18,644 nucleotides of DNA, taken from JAFALX01 sp050734185. GTDB taxonomy: Bacteria > Chloroflexota > Dormibacteria > Aeolococcales > Aeolococcaceae. The first letter of the stretch is position 1; every line of letters starts with the position of its first letter. The stretch spans positions 1 through 18,644 of the forward strand of contig JBOHUE010000107.1 of NCBI GenBank assembly GCA_050734185.1, read 5' to 3'. Positions 5,898-13,624 of the stretch are shown piece after piece. A program made the position numbers and the translations under genes. A model generated the notes under the pieces. The model saw nothing but the letters and a program-made list of their open reading frames with translations. It searched no databases and was not told where the DNA came from.

Positions 5898-7576
5898 GCG
5901 TGGCGGTAGCCCCGATGCGAGACACGCAGCGGATCCTGCTCATCGAGGACAACCCCGGTGACGCGCGGTTGGTGCAGCTCATGCTCGGTGAGGGTGGCGG
6001 CAGCGGGTTCACGTTCAGCAGCGTCGGCCGCCTCGCCGATGCGTGGCTTCCGGTTCGCTCGGGTGCGGTCGACTGCGCGCTCATCGACCTCACCCTTCCC
6101 GACGCAGACGGCCTCGAGGGCGTCGTCCGGCTGACGGAGCTGGCACCGGAGCTGCCGATCATCGTGCTCACCGGTCGCGACGACCTCGACCTCGCCATCG
6201 CTGCCGTGCACCGCGGTGCCCAGGACTACCTGATCAAGGGGCGCGTCGACTCCGGCTTGCTCACCCGCGCTGTGCGCTATGCGGTGGAGCGCAAGCACGC
6301 CGAGGTCGCGCTCGCGCACCAGGCGATGCACGACACGCTCACCGACCTGCCCAACCGCGCGCTGTTCCTCGATCGCCTGAGCCAGGCGCTCGCCGGCAGC
6401 CGGCGGCGCGCGTCAACGCTCGCCGTGCTGTTCGTGGACATCGACCGCTTCAAGGTGGTGAACGACAGCCTCGGCCACGTTGAAGGCGACCGCGCGCTTG
6501 TCACCTTGTCGGAGCGCATCGCGCGCGTGCTGCGTCCCGGCGACACGGTCGGGCGATTCGGGGGCGACGAGTTCACCGTGCTCTGCTGCGAACTGGAGGA
6601 CCCGTCGGAGTCCATCGTCATCGCGCAGCGGCTGCTCGACGTCATCCGCAATCCCATCGATCTCGATGGCGCGCAGGTCGTGCTCACGGCGAGCATCGGC
6701 ATCGCGTTGAGTGATGACCCAAAGGCGGTGCCGGAGACATTGATCCGCAACGCGGACGCTGCCATGTACCGGGCCAAGGAGAACGGCCGCGCCGCCTGGC
6801 TCGTCTTCGACGATGAGATCCACCGTCGCGCCGTGGATCGTCTCGAAACCGAGGTGCAGCTGCGGCAGAGCGTCGCGACTGGATCGTTCACGCTCGACTT
6901 CCAGCCGATCATCCAGTGCGACGGCATGCGCCTCTCGGGGTACGAGGCGCTCATCCGCTGGAAGCACCCGACGCGCGGCATCGTGGCGCCCGACAGCTTC
7001 ATCCCCCTGGCTGAGGAGACCGGGCTCATCGACGAGATCGGGTCCTGGGTGCTGCGCAACGCATGCCGCGAAGCGGTGCGTTGGGGCGAGACGCAGGGAG
7101 CCAACCCGGTTGTCTCGGTGAACGTGTCCGGGCGCCAGCTCACCGGCAACGCGCTGCTCGGGGTGGTGCAGGGTGTGCTGAACGAAACGGGGCTCGCCGC
7201 GGATCGGCTGTGGCTGGAGATCACCGAGTCGGCGCTGTTCCCCGACGTTGGCGCCACCGTTCGAGCGCTGACCGAGCTGCGCAGCATCGGCGTCAAGCTC
7301 GCCGTCGACGACTTCGGCACCGGATACACGACGCTCGGGAACCTGAAGCGATTCCCTGTCGACGTCATCAAGATCGACCGGTCGTTCGTCGCCGAGCTGG
7401 GGCGCTCCACCCGCGACGCGGCGATCGTCACCGCCGTCATCACGCTGGCGCACCAGCTTGGGCTCATCGTCACCGCAGAGGGCGTCGAGACGCCGGAACA
7501 GCTGCGGATTCTGTGCGAGCTGGGCTGCGACAACCTGCAGGGCTACCACCTCGGCCGCCCGGGTCCGGTGCGCTGA
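5894..7576 (+). CDS. REC-GGDEF-EAL protein: c-di-GMP cyclase/phosphodiesterase under phosphorylation control
   Basis: A 560-residue protein from GTG 5894, which overlaps the previous stop by four bases; an ATG at 5915 is the alternative. The receiver domain spans about 12-130 with ED 18-19, Asp65 and Lys115. The GGDEF domain (about 145-305) keeps the signature RFGGDEF (221-227) and an inhibitory RxxD site (R214-D217) five residues before it. The EAL domain (about 320-555) keeps YEALIRW (350-356), Asn410, Glu442, DDFGTGY (472-478), Lys493, and Glu529 in AEGVE. All residues normally needed for both c-di-GMP synthesis and hydrolysis are present, so either activity is possible and the balance would be set by Asp65 phosphorylation. 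It sits between a receiver and a histidine kinase in one operon, which makes them its probable upstream signal. Cytosolic, with no membrane segment. Confidence 0.93.
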   Translation: MSVAVAPMRDTQRILLIEDNPGDARLVQLMLGEGGGSGFTFSSVGRLADAWLPVRSGAVDCALIDLTLPDADGLEGVVRLTELAPELPIIVLTGRDDLDLAIAAVHRGAQDYLIKGRVDSGLLTRAVRYAVERKHAEVALAHQAMHDTLTDLPNRALFLDRLSQALAGSRRRASTLAVLFVDIDRFKVVNDSLGHVEGDRALVTLSERIARVLRPGDTVGRFGGDEFTVLCCELEDPSESIVIAQRLLDVIRNPIDLDGAQVVLTASIGIALSDDPKAVPETLIRNADAAMYRAKENGRAAWLVFDDEIHRRAVDRLETEVQLRQSVATGSFTLDFQPIIQCDGMRLSGYEALIRWKHPTRGIVAPDSFIPLAEETGLIDEIGSWVLRNACREAVRWGETQGANPVVSVNVSGRQLTGNALLGVVQGVLNETGLAADRLWLEITESALFPDVGATVRALTELRSIGVKLAVDDFGTGYTTLGNLKRFPVDVIKIDRSFVAELGRSTRDAAIVTAVITLAHQLGLIVTAEGVETPEQLRILCELGCDNLQGYHLGRPGPVR

Positions 7577-9474
7577 TGACAGGTGCCATCGCCGCCGTGG
7601 GCTGGCTCGAGGCGATCGCGTTCTCGGTGGTCGCCGTCGTCACCACCGTCGACTGGATCCGCCATCGCGGACGCCAGCGTCAGTACCTCGCGTGGGCCAT
7701 CGGGCTGCTCGCGCTGCTCACCCTGACATCACGGTTCACCGATGCCAACAGCGTCGAGCCACGCTGGCTCGAGGTGATCACGATCCCTGTGTTCCTCGGG
7801 TCGGGCTACGCGCTCATCCTGGTGCGGCACAGCTTCATCCCGATGAAGCAGCGCACGCTCGAGGTGCTGCTCGCGCTGGTCATCGTGGTCTCGGCCGTGC
7901 TCGCGGCGCTGCCGACGCCTGCTGCCAACGCGAAGAACATTCCCGCGCTCTACCTCGTGGCGGCGCTCGCGTTCATTCTGCTGTGGTGCGGCTTCATCGC
8001 CGAACCGGTGGTGCGCTTCTGGCTGGCATCCCGCCATCGCCCGCTGGTGCAGCGCGCTCGCATGCGAGCGTTGAGCGTGGGCTACGGCAGCGTTGTTGTG
8101 GTCATCATTGTCGCAATCGGTATCGCGCTCGGCGGTGGGCTTCAGGCGGCCTCGACGCAGCAGAATCAGGCGTTGCAGCTCAGCATCGGCATCGTCGTGC
8201 TGTTCATCATCCCGGTGCTGTACGTGGGGTTCGTGCCGCCCGGCTGGCTGCGCCGCTTCTGGCGCGCCCGCGAGGAGGTGGCGCTGCGCACCGCCACCAG
8301 CGAGCTCCTTACCGAGGGAGACCCCGAGCATCTGGCGCTGATCGCGCTGGCGTGGGCGCAGCGACTCACGGGCGCCGACGCCGGACTCATCGCCAACCGC
8401 AACGGCGATGTGCTCGCGTCCGACAAGCTCGATCCCGAGCTGGAGCAGCGGCTGCGCCGGCTCGACGCCGGCAGCAGCGCGCGACTCGTGCAGATCGATC
8501 GCGACGGGCGCACGTCCTTCGCCATCGTCGCGCCGCTGCGCGTGCGTGAGGCGAACGGGCTCGTCGCCGTCATCGGCGGACCGTTCACGCCCGTTTTCGG
8601 GCAGGACGAGGTCGAGCGGCTCGGTGGCTACGGCGTCGACGTGGGCGCGGCGCTGGAGCGCGTCGAGCTGAACCGGCAGCTCGAGCGGCGCGCGTTCGAG
8701 CTGGAGCGCTCCAATGAGGCGCTGCAGGAGTTCGCGTACATCGCGTCACACGACCTGCAGGAACCGCTGCGCATGATCGCCAGCTACCTGCAGCTGCTGC
8801 GCGCTCGCTACGGCGGCAAGCTCGACACCGACGCGGACGAGTTCATCGACTACTCAGTCGACGGCGCGCGGCGCATGCAGGCGCTGATCAACGACCTGCT
8901 CGAGTACTCGCGCGTGGGCACCAAGACGGCGCCGATGCAGCACATCGAGCTCAGCGAAGTGCTCGAGACCGCGGAGATGAACCTGCGCGCCACCATCGAG
9001 GAGAGCGGCGCCACGATCGTGACGGGCCCGATGCCACGCGTCGTCGCCGACTCCCGCCAGCTCGTGCAGCTCGCGCAGAACCTGGTCGGCAACGCGATCA
9101 AGTTCCACGGCGACGCTCCGCCCGAGGTGCGGGTCGAGGCGCAGCGCCGCAAGGGAGAGTGGGAGATCACCGTTCGGGACAACGGCATCGGAATCGAGCC
9201 GCGCCACGCCGAGCGCATCTTCCTGATCTTCCGCCGCCTCCACGCGGCCAGCGATTACCCCGGCACCGGGATCGGGCTCGCCATCTCCCGCAAGATCGTC
9301 GAGCGCCATGGCGGCCGCATCTGGGTCGAGTCGAACGCAGACCAGGGGTCCACGTTCCACTTCACCCTCCCGGACTCACCGCCGGCGCAGCCTCGCGAGC
9401 ACCCGATCGCGGTGGCGAGCAGCAACGGCAACGGCGCTGCGCTTCACGTCGGCGCTGCCCACCCCGTCTCCTGA
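7576..9474 (+). CDS. Seven-TM sensor histidine kinase with GAF-like linker
   Basis: A 632-residue protein from ATG 7576, overlapping the upstream TGA by one base (TGATG). Seven hydrophobic segments (about 8-26, 37-52, 66-85, 95-112, 122-142, 168-188, 203-222) form the sensor, followed by a GAF-like region (about 235-360) and a coiled linker. The dimerisation helix carries the phosphoacceptor His392 in IASHDLQEPLR. The ATPase domain shows the N box QNLVGNAIKF (Asn502 and Asn506), the DNGIGI box (535-540), an F box FLIFRRLH (549-555) and the GTGIGLAI box (563-570). The HisKA form SHDLQEPLRM is typical of kinases that pair with Rcp1-type single-domain receivers, which matches the operon. A Ser/Asn/Gly-rich tail of about 30 residues follows. 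The signal sensed by the membrane part cannot be deduced. Confidence 0.92.
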   Translation: MTGAIAAVGWLEAIAFSVVAVVTTVDWIRHRGRQRQYLAWAIGLLALLTLTSRFTDANSVEPRWLEVITIPVFLGSGYALILVRHSFIPMKQRTLEVLLALVIVVSAVLAALPTPAANAKNIPALYLVAALAFILLWCGFIAEPVVRFWLASRHRPLVQRARMRALSVGYGSVVVVIIVAIGIALGGGLQAASTQQNQALQLSIGIVVLFIIPVLYVGFVPPGWLRRFWRAREEVALRTATSELLTEGDPEHLALIALAWAQRLTGADAGLIANRNGDVLASDKLDPELEQRLRRLDAGSSARLVQIDRDGRTSFAIVAPLRVREANGLVAVIGGPFTPVFGQDEVERLGGYGVDVGAALERVELNRQLERRAFELERSNEALQEFAYIASHDLQEPLRMIASYLQLLRARYGGKLDTDADEFIDYSVDGARRMQALINDLLEYSRVGTKTAPMQHIELSEVLETAEMNLRATIEESGATIVTGPMPRVVADSRQLVQLAQNLVGNAIKFHGDAPPEVRVEAQRRKGEWEITVRDNGIGIEPRHAERIFLIFRRLHAASDYPGTGIGLAISRKIVERHGGRIWVESNADQGSTFHFTLPDSPPAQPREHPIAVASSNGNGAALHVGAAHPVS

Positions 9475-9476
9475 CC

Positions 9477-9504
9477 TGTCGATTCTCGGGGGTCGCCGTT
9501 CGTC
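9477..9504 (+). promoter_or_regulatory. Candidate ECF42-type promoter driving the DGPF/sigma operon
   Basis: TGTCGA (9477-9482) is followed after 18 nt by CGTC (9501-9504). From memory of published work on ECF42 in Streptomyces, these sigma factors recognise TGTCGA at -35 and CG(A/T)C at -10, mostly upstream of DGPF genes. Here the site lies two bases after the kinase stop codon and about 47 nt before the DGPF gene, as expected for autoregulation. The alternative is chance: the literature motif is recalled, not checked. Confidence 0.55.
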
Positions 9505-9550
9505 GTCAGGTGGCGCACCATTGCGCTCAGGGCCTGCAGGAGGACTCAGG

Positions 9551-9895
9551 ATGCGGTACGTGCTTCTGTTCGCCGGCGACCAGTCGGCGTTCAACTCGAT
9601 GACCCCCGATGACATCAAGGCCATGTACGGCCAGATCGGGGAGTGGTGGGGCAAGCACTCGGCGGCCGGCGTGATCACCGGTGGCGAGCAGCTGCAGCCG
9701 CCGAACACGGCGACAACCGTGCGGCACAACAACGGCTCCACTGCCGTCACCGACGGACCGTACGTCGAGGCCAAGGAGCAGATCGGCGGATTCGCGCTGG
9801 TGGACGTCGACAACCTCGATCAAGCGCTGGATCTCGCCAAGACCTGGCCGGCGAAGGGCATCGTCGAGGTGCGCCCGCTGGCCGAAATGCCCTGA
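9551..9895 (+). CDS. DGPF/YCII-domain protein (ECF42 partner)
   Basis: A 114-residue protein from ATG 9551 with an ideal SD, AGGAGG (9538-9543), at 7 nt. It has the YCII fold layout: MRYVLLFAGD at the start, a helix with MYGQIGEWW, the defining TDGPYVEAKEQIGGFALVDV block (residues 72-91) and a closing strand of the type GIVEVRPLAE. Proteins of this family are small, dimeric, ferredoxin-like, and their reactions are mostly unknown. They are the characteristic genetic partners of ECF42 sigma factors, and the next gene encodes one, 17 nt downstream. Probably a direct target of that sigma factor. Confidence 0.93.
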   Translation: MRYVLLFAGDQSAFNSMTPDDIKAMYGQIGEWWGKHSAAGVITGGEQLQPPNTATTVRHNNGSTAVTDGPYVEAKEQIGGFALVDVDNLDQALDLAKTWPAKGIVEVRPLAEMP

Positions 9896-9912
9896 GCCGG
9901 GAGGGCGTCCCG

Positions 9913-11148
9913 GTGGAGGACACCGCGTTCCACGACGCGGTGACCACGGTCTTCCGCGAGGAGGCGAGCCGCGTCGTCACCGCGATCATGCGGAGCGTCG
10001 GCAACTTCGATCTCGCGGAGGAGGCCACGCAGGACGCCCTGCTCGAGGCTCTCGAGGCATGGCCCCGGGAGGGAATCCCGCGGCGTCCGGGCGCTTGGCT
10101 GGTCACGGTAGCCCGGCGCCGCGCCATCGACCGCATCCGGCGTACAAGCAAACTGCAGCAGCGGTTGCCGCTGATTCCGACCGAAACGGCGACAGGCGAG
10201 CCGGACGACCGGCTGCGCCTCATCTTCACGTGCTGCCATCCGGCGCTGAATCGCGCCGGCCAGGTGGCGTTGACCCTGCGCGCCGTGCTCGGTCTCACCA
10301 CCGCGGAGATCGCGGCCGCGTTTCTCACCACCGAGGCGACCGTGGCGCAGCGAATCGTGCGCGCGAAACGGAAGATCGTCGACGCCGGCATCCCGTACGG
10401 GTTGAGCGACGAGGCGCAGCTGCGCGATCGTCTGGATGAGGTTCTGGCGGTGCTGTACCTCACGTTCAACGAGGGCTACCTCTCCGCCGGATGGGATGCA
10501 AGCGGCCGTCGCGATCTCGCCGAGGATGCGCGGTGGCTGGCCGCGCTCGTCGTACGCCTGATGCCGCGCGAGCCGGAGCCCATGGGGCTGCTCGCGCTGA
10601 TGTCGCTGCATCTCGCTCGCTGGCGCGCCCGCTTCGACGACGAGGGCGACCTGGTCATCCTGCGTGAGCAGAACCGCAGTCTCTGGGACCGCGGTGCGAT
10701 CGCCAACGCGTGTGCGCTGCTCGAGACCGCGGCCGCGGTGGGCCGCCCGGGCTCGTACCAGCTGCAGGCGGCGATCGCTGCGGTGCACGCCGAGAGCCCG
10801 ACGTACGACGCCACGGACTGGGTGCAGATCGTGACGCTGTACGACATGCTGGCGCGCCACGACGGCTCGCCGGTCGTGCGGCTGAATCGTGCGATCGCCC
10901 TGCGGGAGATCGCGGGCGCGGACGTGGCGCTGCGCGAGGTGGATGCGATCGCGGGCGAGCTCGACCGCTACCACCTGCTGCACGCCACGCGTGCTGAGCT
11001 GCTGAGCGACCTCAACCGTATGGACGACTCGAGGGCGGCGCTCGAGCGAGCGCTCGAACTGACGCTCAATCAGGCGGAACGGCGTCTGCTTCGTCGCCGT
11101 CTTGCGAAGCTGGAATCCGATAGCAAGGTCACACGGAGGGCTGGATGA
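9913..11148 (+). CDS. RNA polymerase ECF sigma factor, ECF42 group
   Basis: A 411-residue protein from GTG 9913. The sigma2 region is about residues 12-80 (FREEASRVVTAIMRSVGNF, then EEATQDALLEAL, ending AIDRIRR). Sigma4 is about 100-155, with the group-typical LRLIFTCCHPAL (101-112) and a helix-turn-helix around LTTAEIAAAF and TTEATVAQRIVRAKRKI. A C-terminal extension of about 250 residues (165-411) starts with VLYLTFNEGY (180-189) and contains TPR-like helical repeats; in ECF42 this extension replaces an anti-sigma factor as the control element and is needed for activity. No anti-sigma gene is present nearby. An in-frame extension upstream to 9643 is a shadow of the DGPF gene. Its start codon has only a weak SD; its stop overlaps the next ATG (ATGA). 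Confidence 0.93.
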   Translation: MEDTAFHDAVTTVFREEASRVVTAIMRSVGNFDLAEEATQDALLEALEAWPREGIPRRPGAWLVTVARRRAIDRIRRTSKLQQRLPLIPTETATGEPDDRLRLIFTCCHPALNRAGQVALTLRAVLGLTTAEIAAAFLTTEATVAQRIVRAKRKIVDAGIPYGLSDEAQLRDRLDEVLAVLYLTFNEGYLSAGWDASGRRDLAEDARWLAALVVRLMPREPEPMGLLALMSLHLARWRARFDDEGDLVILREQNRSLWDRGAIANACALLETAAAVGRPGSYQLQAAIAAVHAESPTYDATDWVQIVTLYDMLARHDGSPVVRLNRAIALREIAGADVALREVDAIAGELDRYHLLHATRAELLSDLNRMDDSRAALERALELTLNQAERRLLRRRLAKLESDSKVTRRAG

Positions 11149-11591
11149 TGCGCGGTCGGAAGGGACCGTCGTGGAGCGTCGACATCAACGCGCCTCGCGA
11201 CAAGGTGTTCGAGTACGTGCTGGACTTCTCGCGTCATCCCGAATGGGGGATGGACGACATGGTCATGAAGGGACTCGACGGTCCCGCGCGCGAGGGGTAC
11301 ATGTACGAGGCGGAGGGGACGCTGCGAGGCAAGCGCAACCAGTCGACGGTGTTCGTGTCGGACGTGCAGGCGCCGGACAGCATCGAGTTCGAGGCACAGG
11401 ACCGCAGCGGCATCGTCGGTCATGTGTTCACCTTCGAGCCGACCAACGGCAGCACGCGCGTCACCCGGACGATGTACGGAATAAAGCAGGGCGCGCTGGC
11501 GCCTATGCTTTTCGTGTTCTTTCGTGGGGCTATCAACAAGAACTTCGACGGCGCACTGCAAAACCTCAAGCGGAAGATGGAGCAGGGGTGA
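11145..11591 (+). CDS. SRPBCC (START-like) ligand-binding protein
   Basis: A 148-residue protein. The N-terminus WSVDINAPRDKVFEYVLDF followed by SRHPEWG (residues 9-34) is the classic SRPBCC/polyketide-cyclase opening (strand, helix pair, D-x-x-x-x-P-x-W). The central strands (about 48-105) and a long C-terminal helix with NKNFDGALQNLKRKM (131-145) complete the helix-grip fold with its hydrophobic pocket. Two ATGs, 11145 and 11148, are possible: the first overlaps the sigma stop (ATGA), but GGAGGG (11135-11140) is better spaced, at 7 nt, for the second. It is encoded in the ECF42 operon; the ligand is unknown. Confidence 0.9.
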   Translation: MMRGRKGPSWSVDINAPRDKVFEYVLDFSRHPEWGMDDMVMKGLDGPAREGYMYEAEGTLRGKRNQSTVFVSDVQAPDSIEFEAQDRSGIVGHVFTFEPTNGSTRVTRTMYGIKQGALAPMLFVFFRGAINKNFDGALQNLKRKMEQG

Positions 11592-12151
11592 CGTACACCT
11601 TCGACGTCTTCTCCAGCCTCGACGGCTACGGCTCGCACAACGGCGACTGGGGCGGCTACTGGGGCAAGGAAGGCCCTGAGTTCCTCGAGCACCGCCTCCA
11701 CCAGTACGACGCGCCCCAGCGAATGGTCTTCGGTCCCGGGACCTTTCAGGACTTCGTCGGATACACGTACGACGAGGACACCTGGGCCAGCCGCATGCGG
11801 ATGCTGCCCATGACCGTCGTCTCCAACACGCTGGACGACCGACCCTTCAACTGGCCGGACGCGACCGTTGTGCGCGGCGACGCCGTCGACGTCGTTGCAC
11901 GGCTGAAGAACGAGTCCGACGTTCCGATGCGGTCACACGGCAGCCTGCGGATCAACCGGGCGCTCCTGGCCGCGGGTCTGATCGACCGCGTCCAGCTGAC
12001 GATCTTTCCGGCGGTCACCGGTCAGACGGGCGTGGGCCGGATCTTCGAGGGCGTGGGTGACTTCGACCTAGAGCTCCTGCAGAGCCGCACGCTGGACGGG
12101 CGCACCCAGGAGCTCATCTACCGGCCCACCGCGCACGTGCAGCGCCCCTAG
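11588..12151 (+). CDS. RibD C-terminal/dihydrofolate reductase-like oxidoreductase
   Basis: A 187-residue protein from GTG 11588, overlapping the SRPBCC stop by four bases (GTGA). The fold signature is present: strand DVFSSLDGYGSH (residues 6-17), a 'RMVFGPGTFQDF' segment (45-56), VVSNTLDD (79-86), 'GDAVDVVARLK' (98-108), and HGSLRINRALLAAGLIDRVQ (118-137), which corresponds to the NADPH-binding 'GS-x-x-x-x-x-L-x-x-x-L-x-D' part of RibD_C proteins. The family contains pyrimidine reductases and many stand-alone reductases of unknown substrate; the N-terminal deaminase domain of true RibD is absent, so riboflavin synthesis is unlikely. It is the last gene of the ECF42 operon. Confidence 0.9.
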   Translation: MTYTFDVFSSLDGYGSHNGDWGGYWGKEGPEFLEHRLHQYDAPQRMVFGPGTFQDFVGYTYDEDTWASRMRMLPMTVVSNTLDDRPFNWPDATVVRGDAVDVVARLKNESDVPMRSHGSLRINRALLAAGLIDRVQLTIFPAVTGQTGVGRIFEGVGDFDLELLQSRTLDGRTQELIYRPTAHVQRP

Positions 12152-12508
12152 TCATTGCTGCGCAGCGGCAGTCACATGTCGTGGCTCGTACAGCATCAGC
12201 TCGGCGCCGTCCGGGAGCCGCAGCTGCGTCGAGCGGCCCCAGCGCTGCTCGGTGACGTCGCCGGTGAACTCCGCGCCACGAGCGCGCAGCTCGGCCACCG
12301 TCACGTCAACGTCGTCGCACAGCAGGCCGAGCTCGTGATGCTCCTGGCCCGCATCGATGGGATGCGTTGCCAGCTCACCAGGCGGCAGCGCGAAGATCAA
12401 CCAGCCGCCGCCTGCGTCGACGGAGTCGAACTGCAGAACGTCGCGGAAGAACGAGCGCAGCTCGTCGGGTTTGGTCGTGTAGACGAGCGTGTGAACCCCG
12501 GTGATCAT
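12152..12508 (-). CDS. VOC/glyoxalase-family protein
   Basis: A 118-residue protein from ATG 12508, with GAGGAG upstream at about 10 nt. Two beta-alpha-beta-beta-beta modules are visible: GVHTLVYTT (4-12) with the helix DELRSFFRDVLQF (15-27), and HHELGLLCDDVDVTVAELRARGAEF (57-81) with the closing LPDGAELMLYEP (98-109). Possible metal ligands are His6, His58 and Glu108, which fit the usual H/H/E layout of the vicinal-oxygen-chelate superfamily. It follows the GMP-reductase-like gene with a 25-nt gap, so both are probably one operon. Its stop codon abuts the RibD-like stop on the other strand with no base between. Substrate unknown. Confidence 0.88.
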   Translation of the reverse strand: MITGVHTLVYTTKPDELRSFFRDVLQFDSVDAGGGWLIFALPPGELATHPIDAGQEHHELGLLCDDVDVTVAELRARGAEFTGDVTEQRWGRSTQLRLPDGAELMLYEPRHVTAAAQQ

Positions 12509-12533
12509 TGCCGTGCTGTCTCCTCTGTTTGCC

Positions 12534-13559
12534 TCAGCGTAGCCGCAGCACGCTGACGTTCTGGCGATACTCGTCGAGCGTCCGCGCGTTCATGTACGAC
12601 ATCGAGCTGCGCAGGCCGGCGAGGTAGCGGCGCACGACTCCGGCGACACTGCCCTTGTACGGCACCATCGTCTCCGCCCCCTCGATGTACTCGGGGTCCT
12701 CACCGCCGTACTCCTGCTGCACGGAGAACGACGCCGCGCCGCGCATGATCTTGTACTTCTTGCCGTCGATGACGATGACGCGGCCAGGGGCCTCCTGCGT
12801 GCCCGCGAGTGCGGAGCCGACCATCACGCAGTCGGCGCCGAGTGCGAGCAGCTTGCACAGGTCTGCCGGGTGGCGCACGCCGCTGTCGCCGATGATCAGC
12901 GCGCTGCGGCGCACTGTTGCCGCTTCGGCCACCGCGTACGGCGTGGGGACGAACACGCCGGTCTCGTTCCGCGTCTCGCACACCGACCCGCCGGCGATGC
13001 CGACGCGGATCGCGTCCGCGCCCGCGTCCTCGAGCCATGCGAATCCCTCGGCGCTGGCGACGTTGCCCGCGATGACGAACACGCCGGGGTCGTGTGCGCG
13101 GATCCACGTGATCGCCTCGGCCACCTGCACGTGCGCGCCGTTGGCGGTATCGATGCAGACCGCGCGGCACCCCGCGTCGGTGAGCCGCTGGAACCGCTCG
13201 CGGTAGTCGCCGGTGGAGCCGACTGCCGCGGCGACGGGGCCGCCGTGATCGAGCACGCGCTGCAGGCCGGCAACCTGGGCGCCGATGGTCTGAAACCTGT
13301 GCAGGATGCCGAGCGCGCCGTCAGCCGCGAGCGCGACGCACATGTCGACTCCGCACACGTCGGGCATCGGCGAGCCGAGCATCGGCAGCACCAGGCGCAG
13401 CGGCCCGAGCTCCACGTCCGGGTGAGCGTCGCTTCGGTGCGGCAGCGTCGACGTCATCCGCGGCGCCAGCGTCACGTCGTCGTAGTCGAACGCGGCGACA
13501 GGCTGTTCGACTGCGGTGCTGCGTCGCGGTGTCAGGGTCGTGAGTACGACTTCGGCCAC
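12534..13559 (-). CDS. GMP reductase / IMP dehydrogenase family enzyme (no CBS domains)
   Basis: A 341-residue protein from GTG 13559. The IMPDH/GMPR barrel is complete: FDYDDVTLAPR (24-34), LPMLGSPMPDVCG (58-70), VCIDTANGAH (134-143), VIAGNVASAE (162-171), the active-site loop with GIAGGSVCETR (187-197, catalytic Cys194), GDSGVRHPADLCKLLALGAD (224-243), and the C-terminal VPYKGSVAGVV (299-309) and GLRSSMSYMNA (315-325). The length (about 340), the absence of a CBS pair, KKYKIMRG (267-274) in place of the IMPDH flap, and a tail like LDEYRQ-x-x-x-VLRL point to GMP reductase (GMP to IMP with NADPH) rather than IMP dehydrogenase. The residue after the catalytic cysteine is Glu rather than the usual Thr, so the exact reaction is open. 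Upstream lies the divergent prfB. Confidence 0.85.
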   Translation of the reverse strand: MAEVVLTTLTPRRSTAVEQPVAAFDYDDVTLAPRMTSTLPHRSDAHPDVELGPLRLVLPMLGSPMPDVCGVDMCVALAADGALGILHRFQTIGAQVAGLQRVLDHGGPVAAAVGSTGDYRERFQRLTDAGCRAVCIDTANGAHVQVAEAITWIRAHDPGVFVIAGNVASAEGFAWLEDAGADAIRVGIAGGSVCETRNETGVFVPTPYAVAEAATVRRSALIIGDSGVRHPADLCKLLALGADCVMVGSALAGTQEAPGRVIVIDGKKYKIMRGAASFSVQQEYGGEDPEYIEGAETMVPYKGSVAGVVRRYLAGLRSSMSYMNARTLDEYRQNVSVLRLR

Positions 13560-13590
13560 GCGCTCATGCTAGTGGAAGCACCGAAAGCGC

Positions 13591-13617
13591 TTGGACCGTC
13601 GCCGCTCCGGATACACT
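13591..13617 (+). promoter_or_regulatory. Candidate prfB promoter, probably leaderless transcript
   Basis: TTGGAC (13591-13596) and TACACT (13612-13617) are 15 nt apart, with the -10 of the TANNNT type. A start seven to eight bases downstream would fall on or next to the prfB ATG at 13625, and no SD precedes that ATG. The spacer is short, so only the -10 is well supported. Confidence 0.35.
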
Positions 13618-13624
13618 CCCACGC

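Noticed and set aside
6277..7549. Two long minus-strand frames opposite the GGDEF-EAL gene (starting at 7533 and 7549)
   Set aside because: Mirror frames of a high-GC gene; Ser/Arg-rich or Asp/Val-rich translations without motifs.
9820..10983. 387-codon minus-strand frame opposite the sigma factor
   Set aside because: Arg/Gln/His-rich translation without a domain; the plus strand has clear sigma2 and sigma4 regions.
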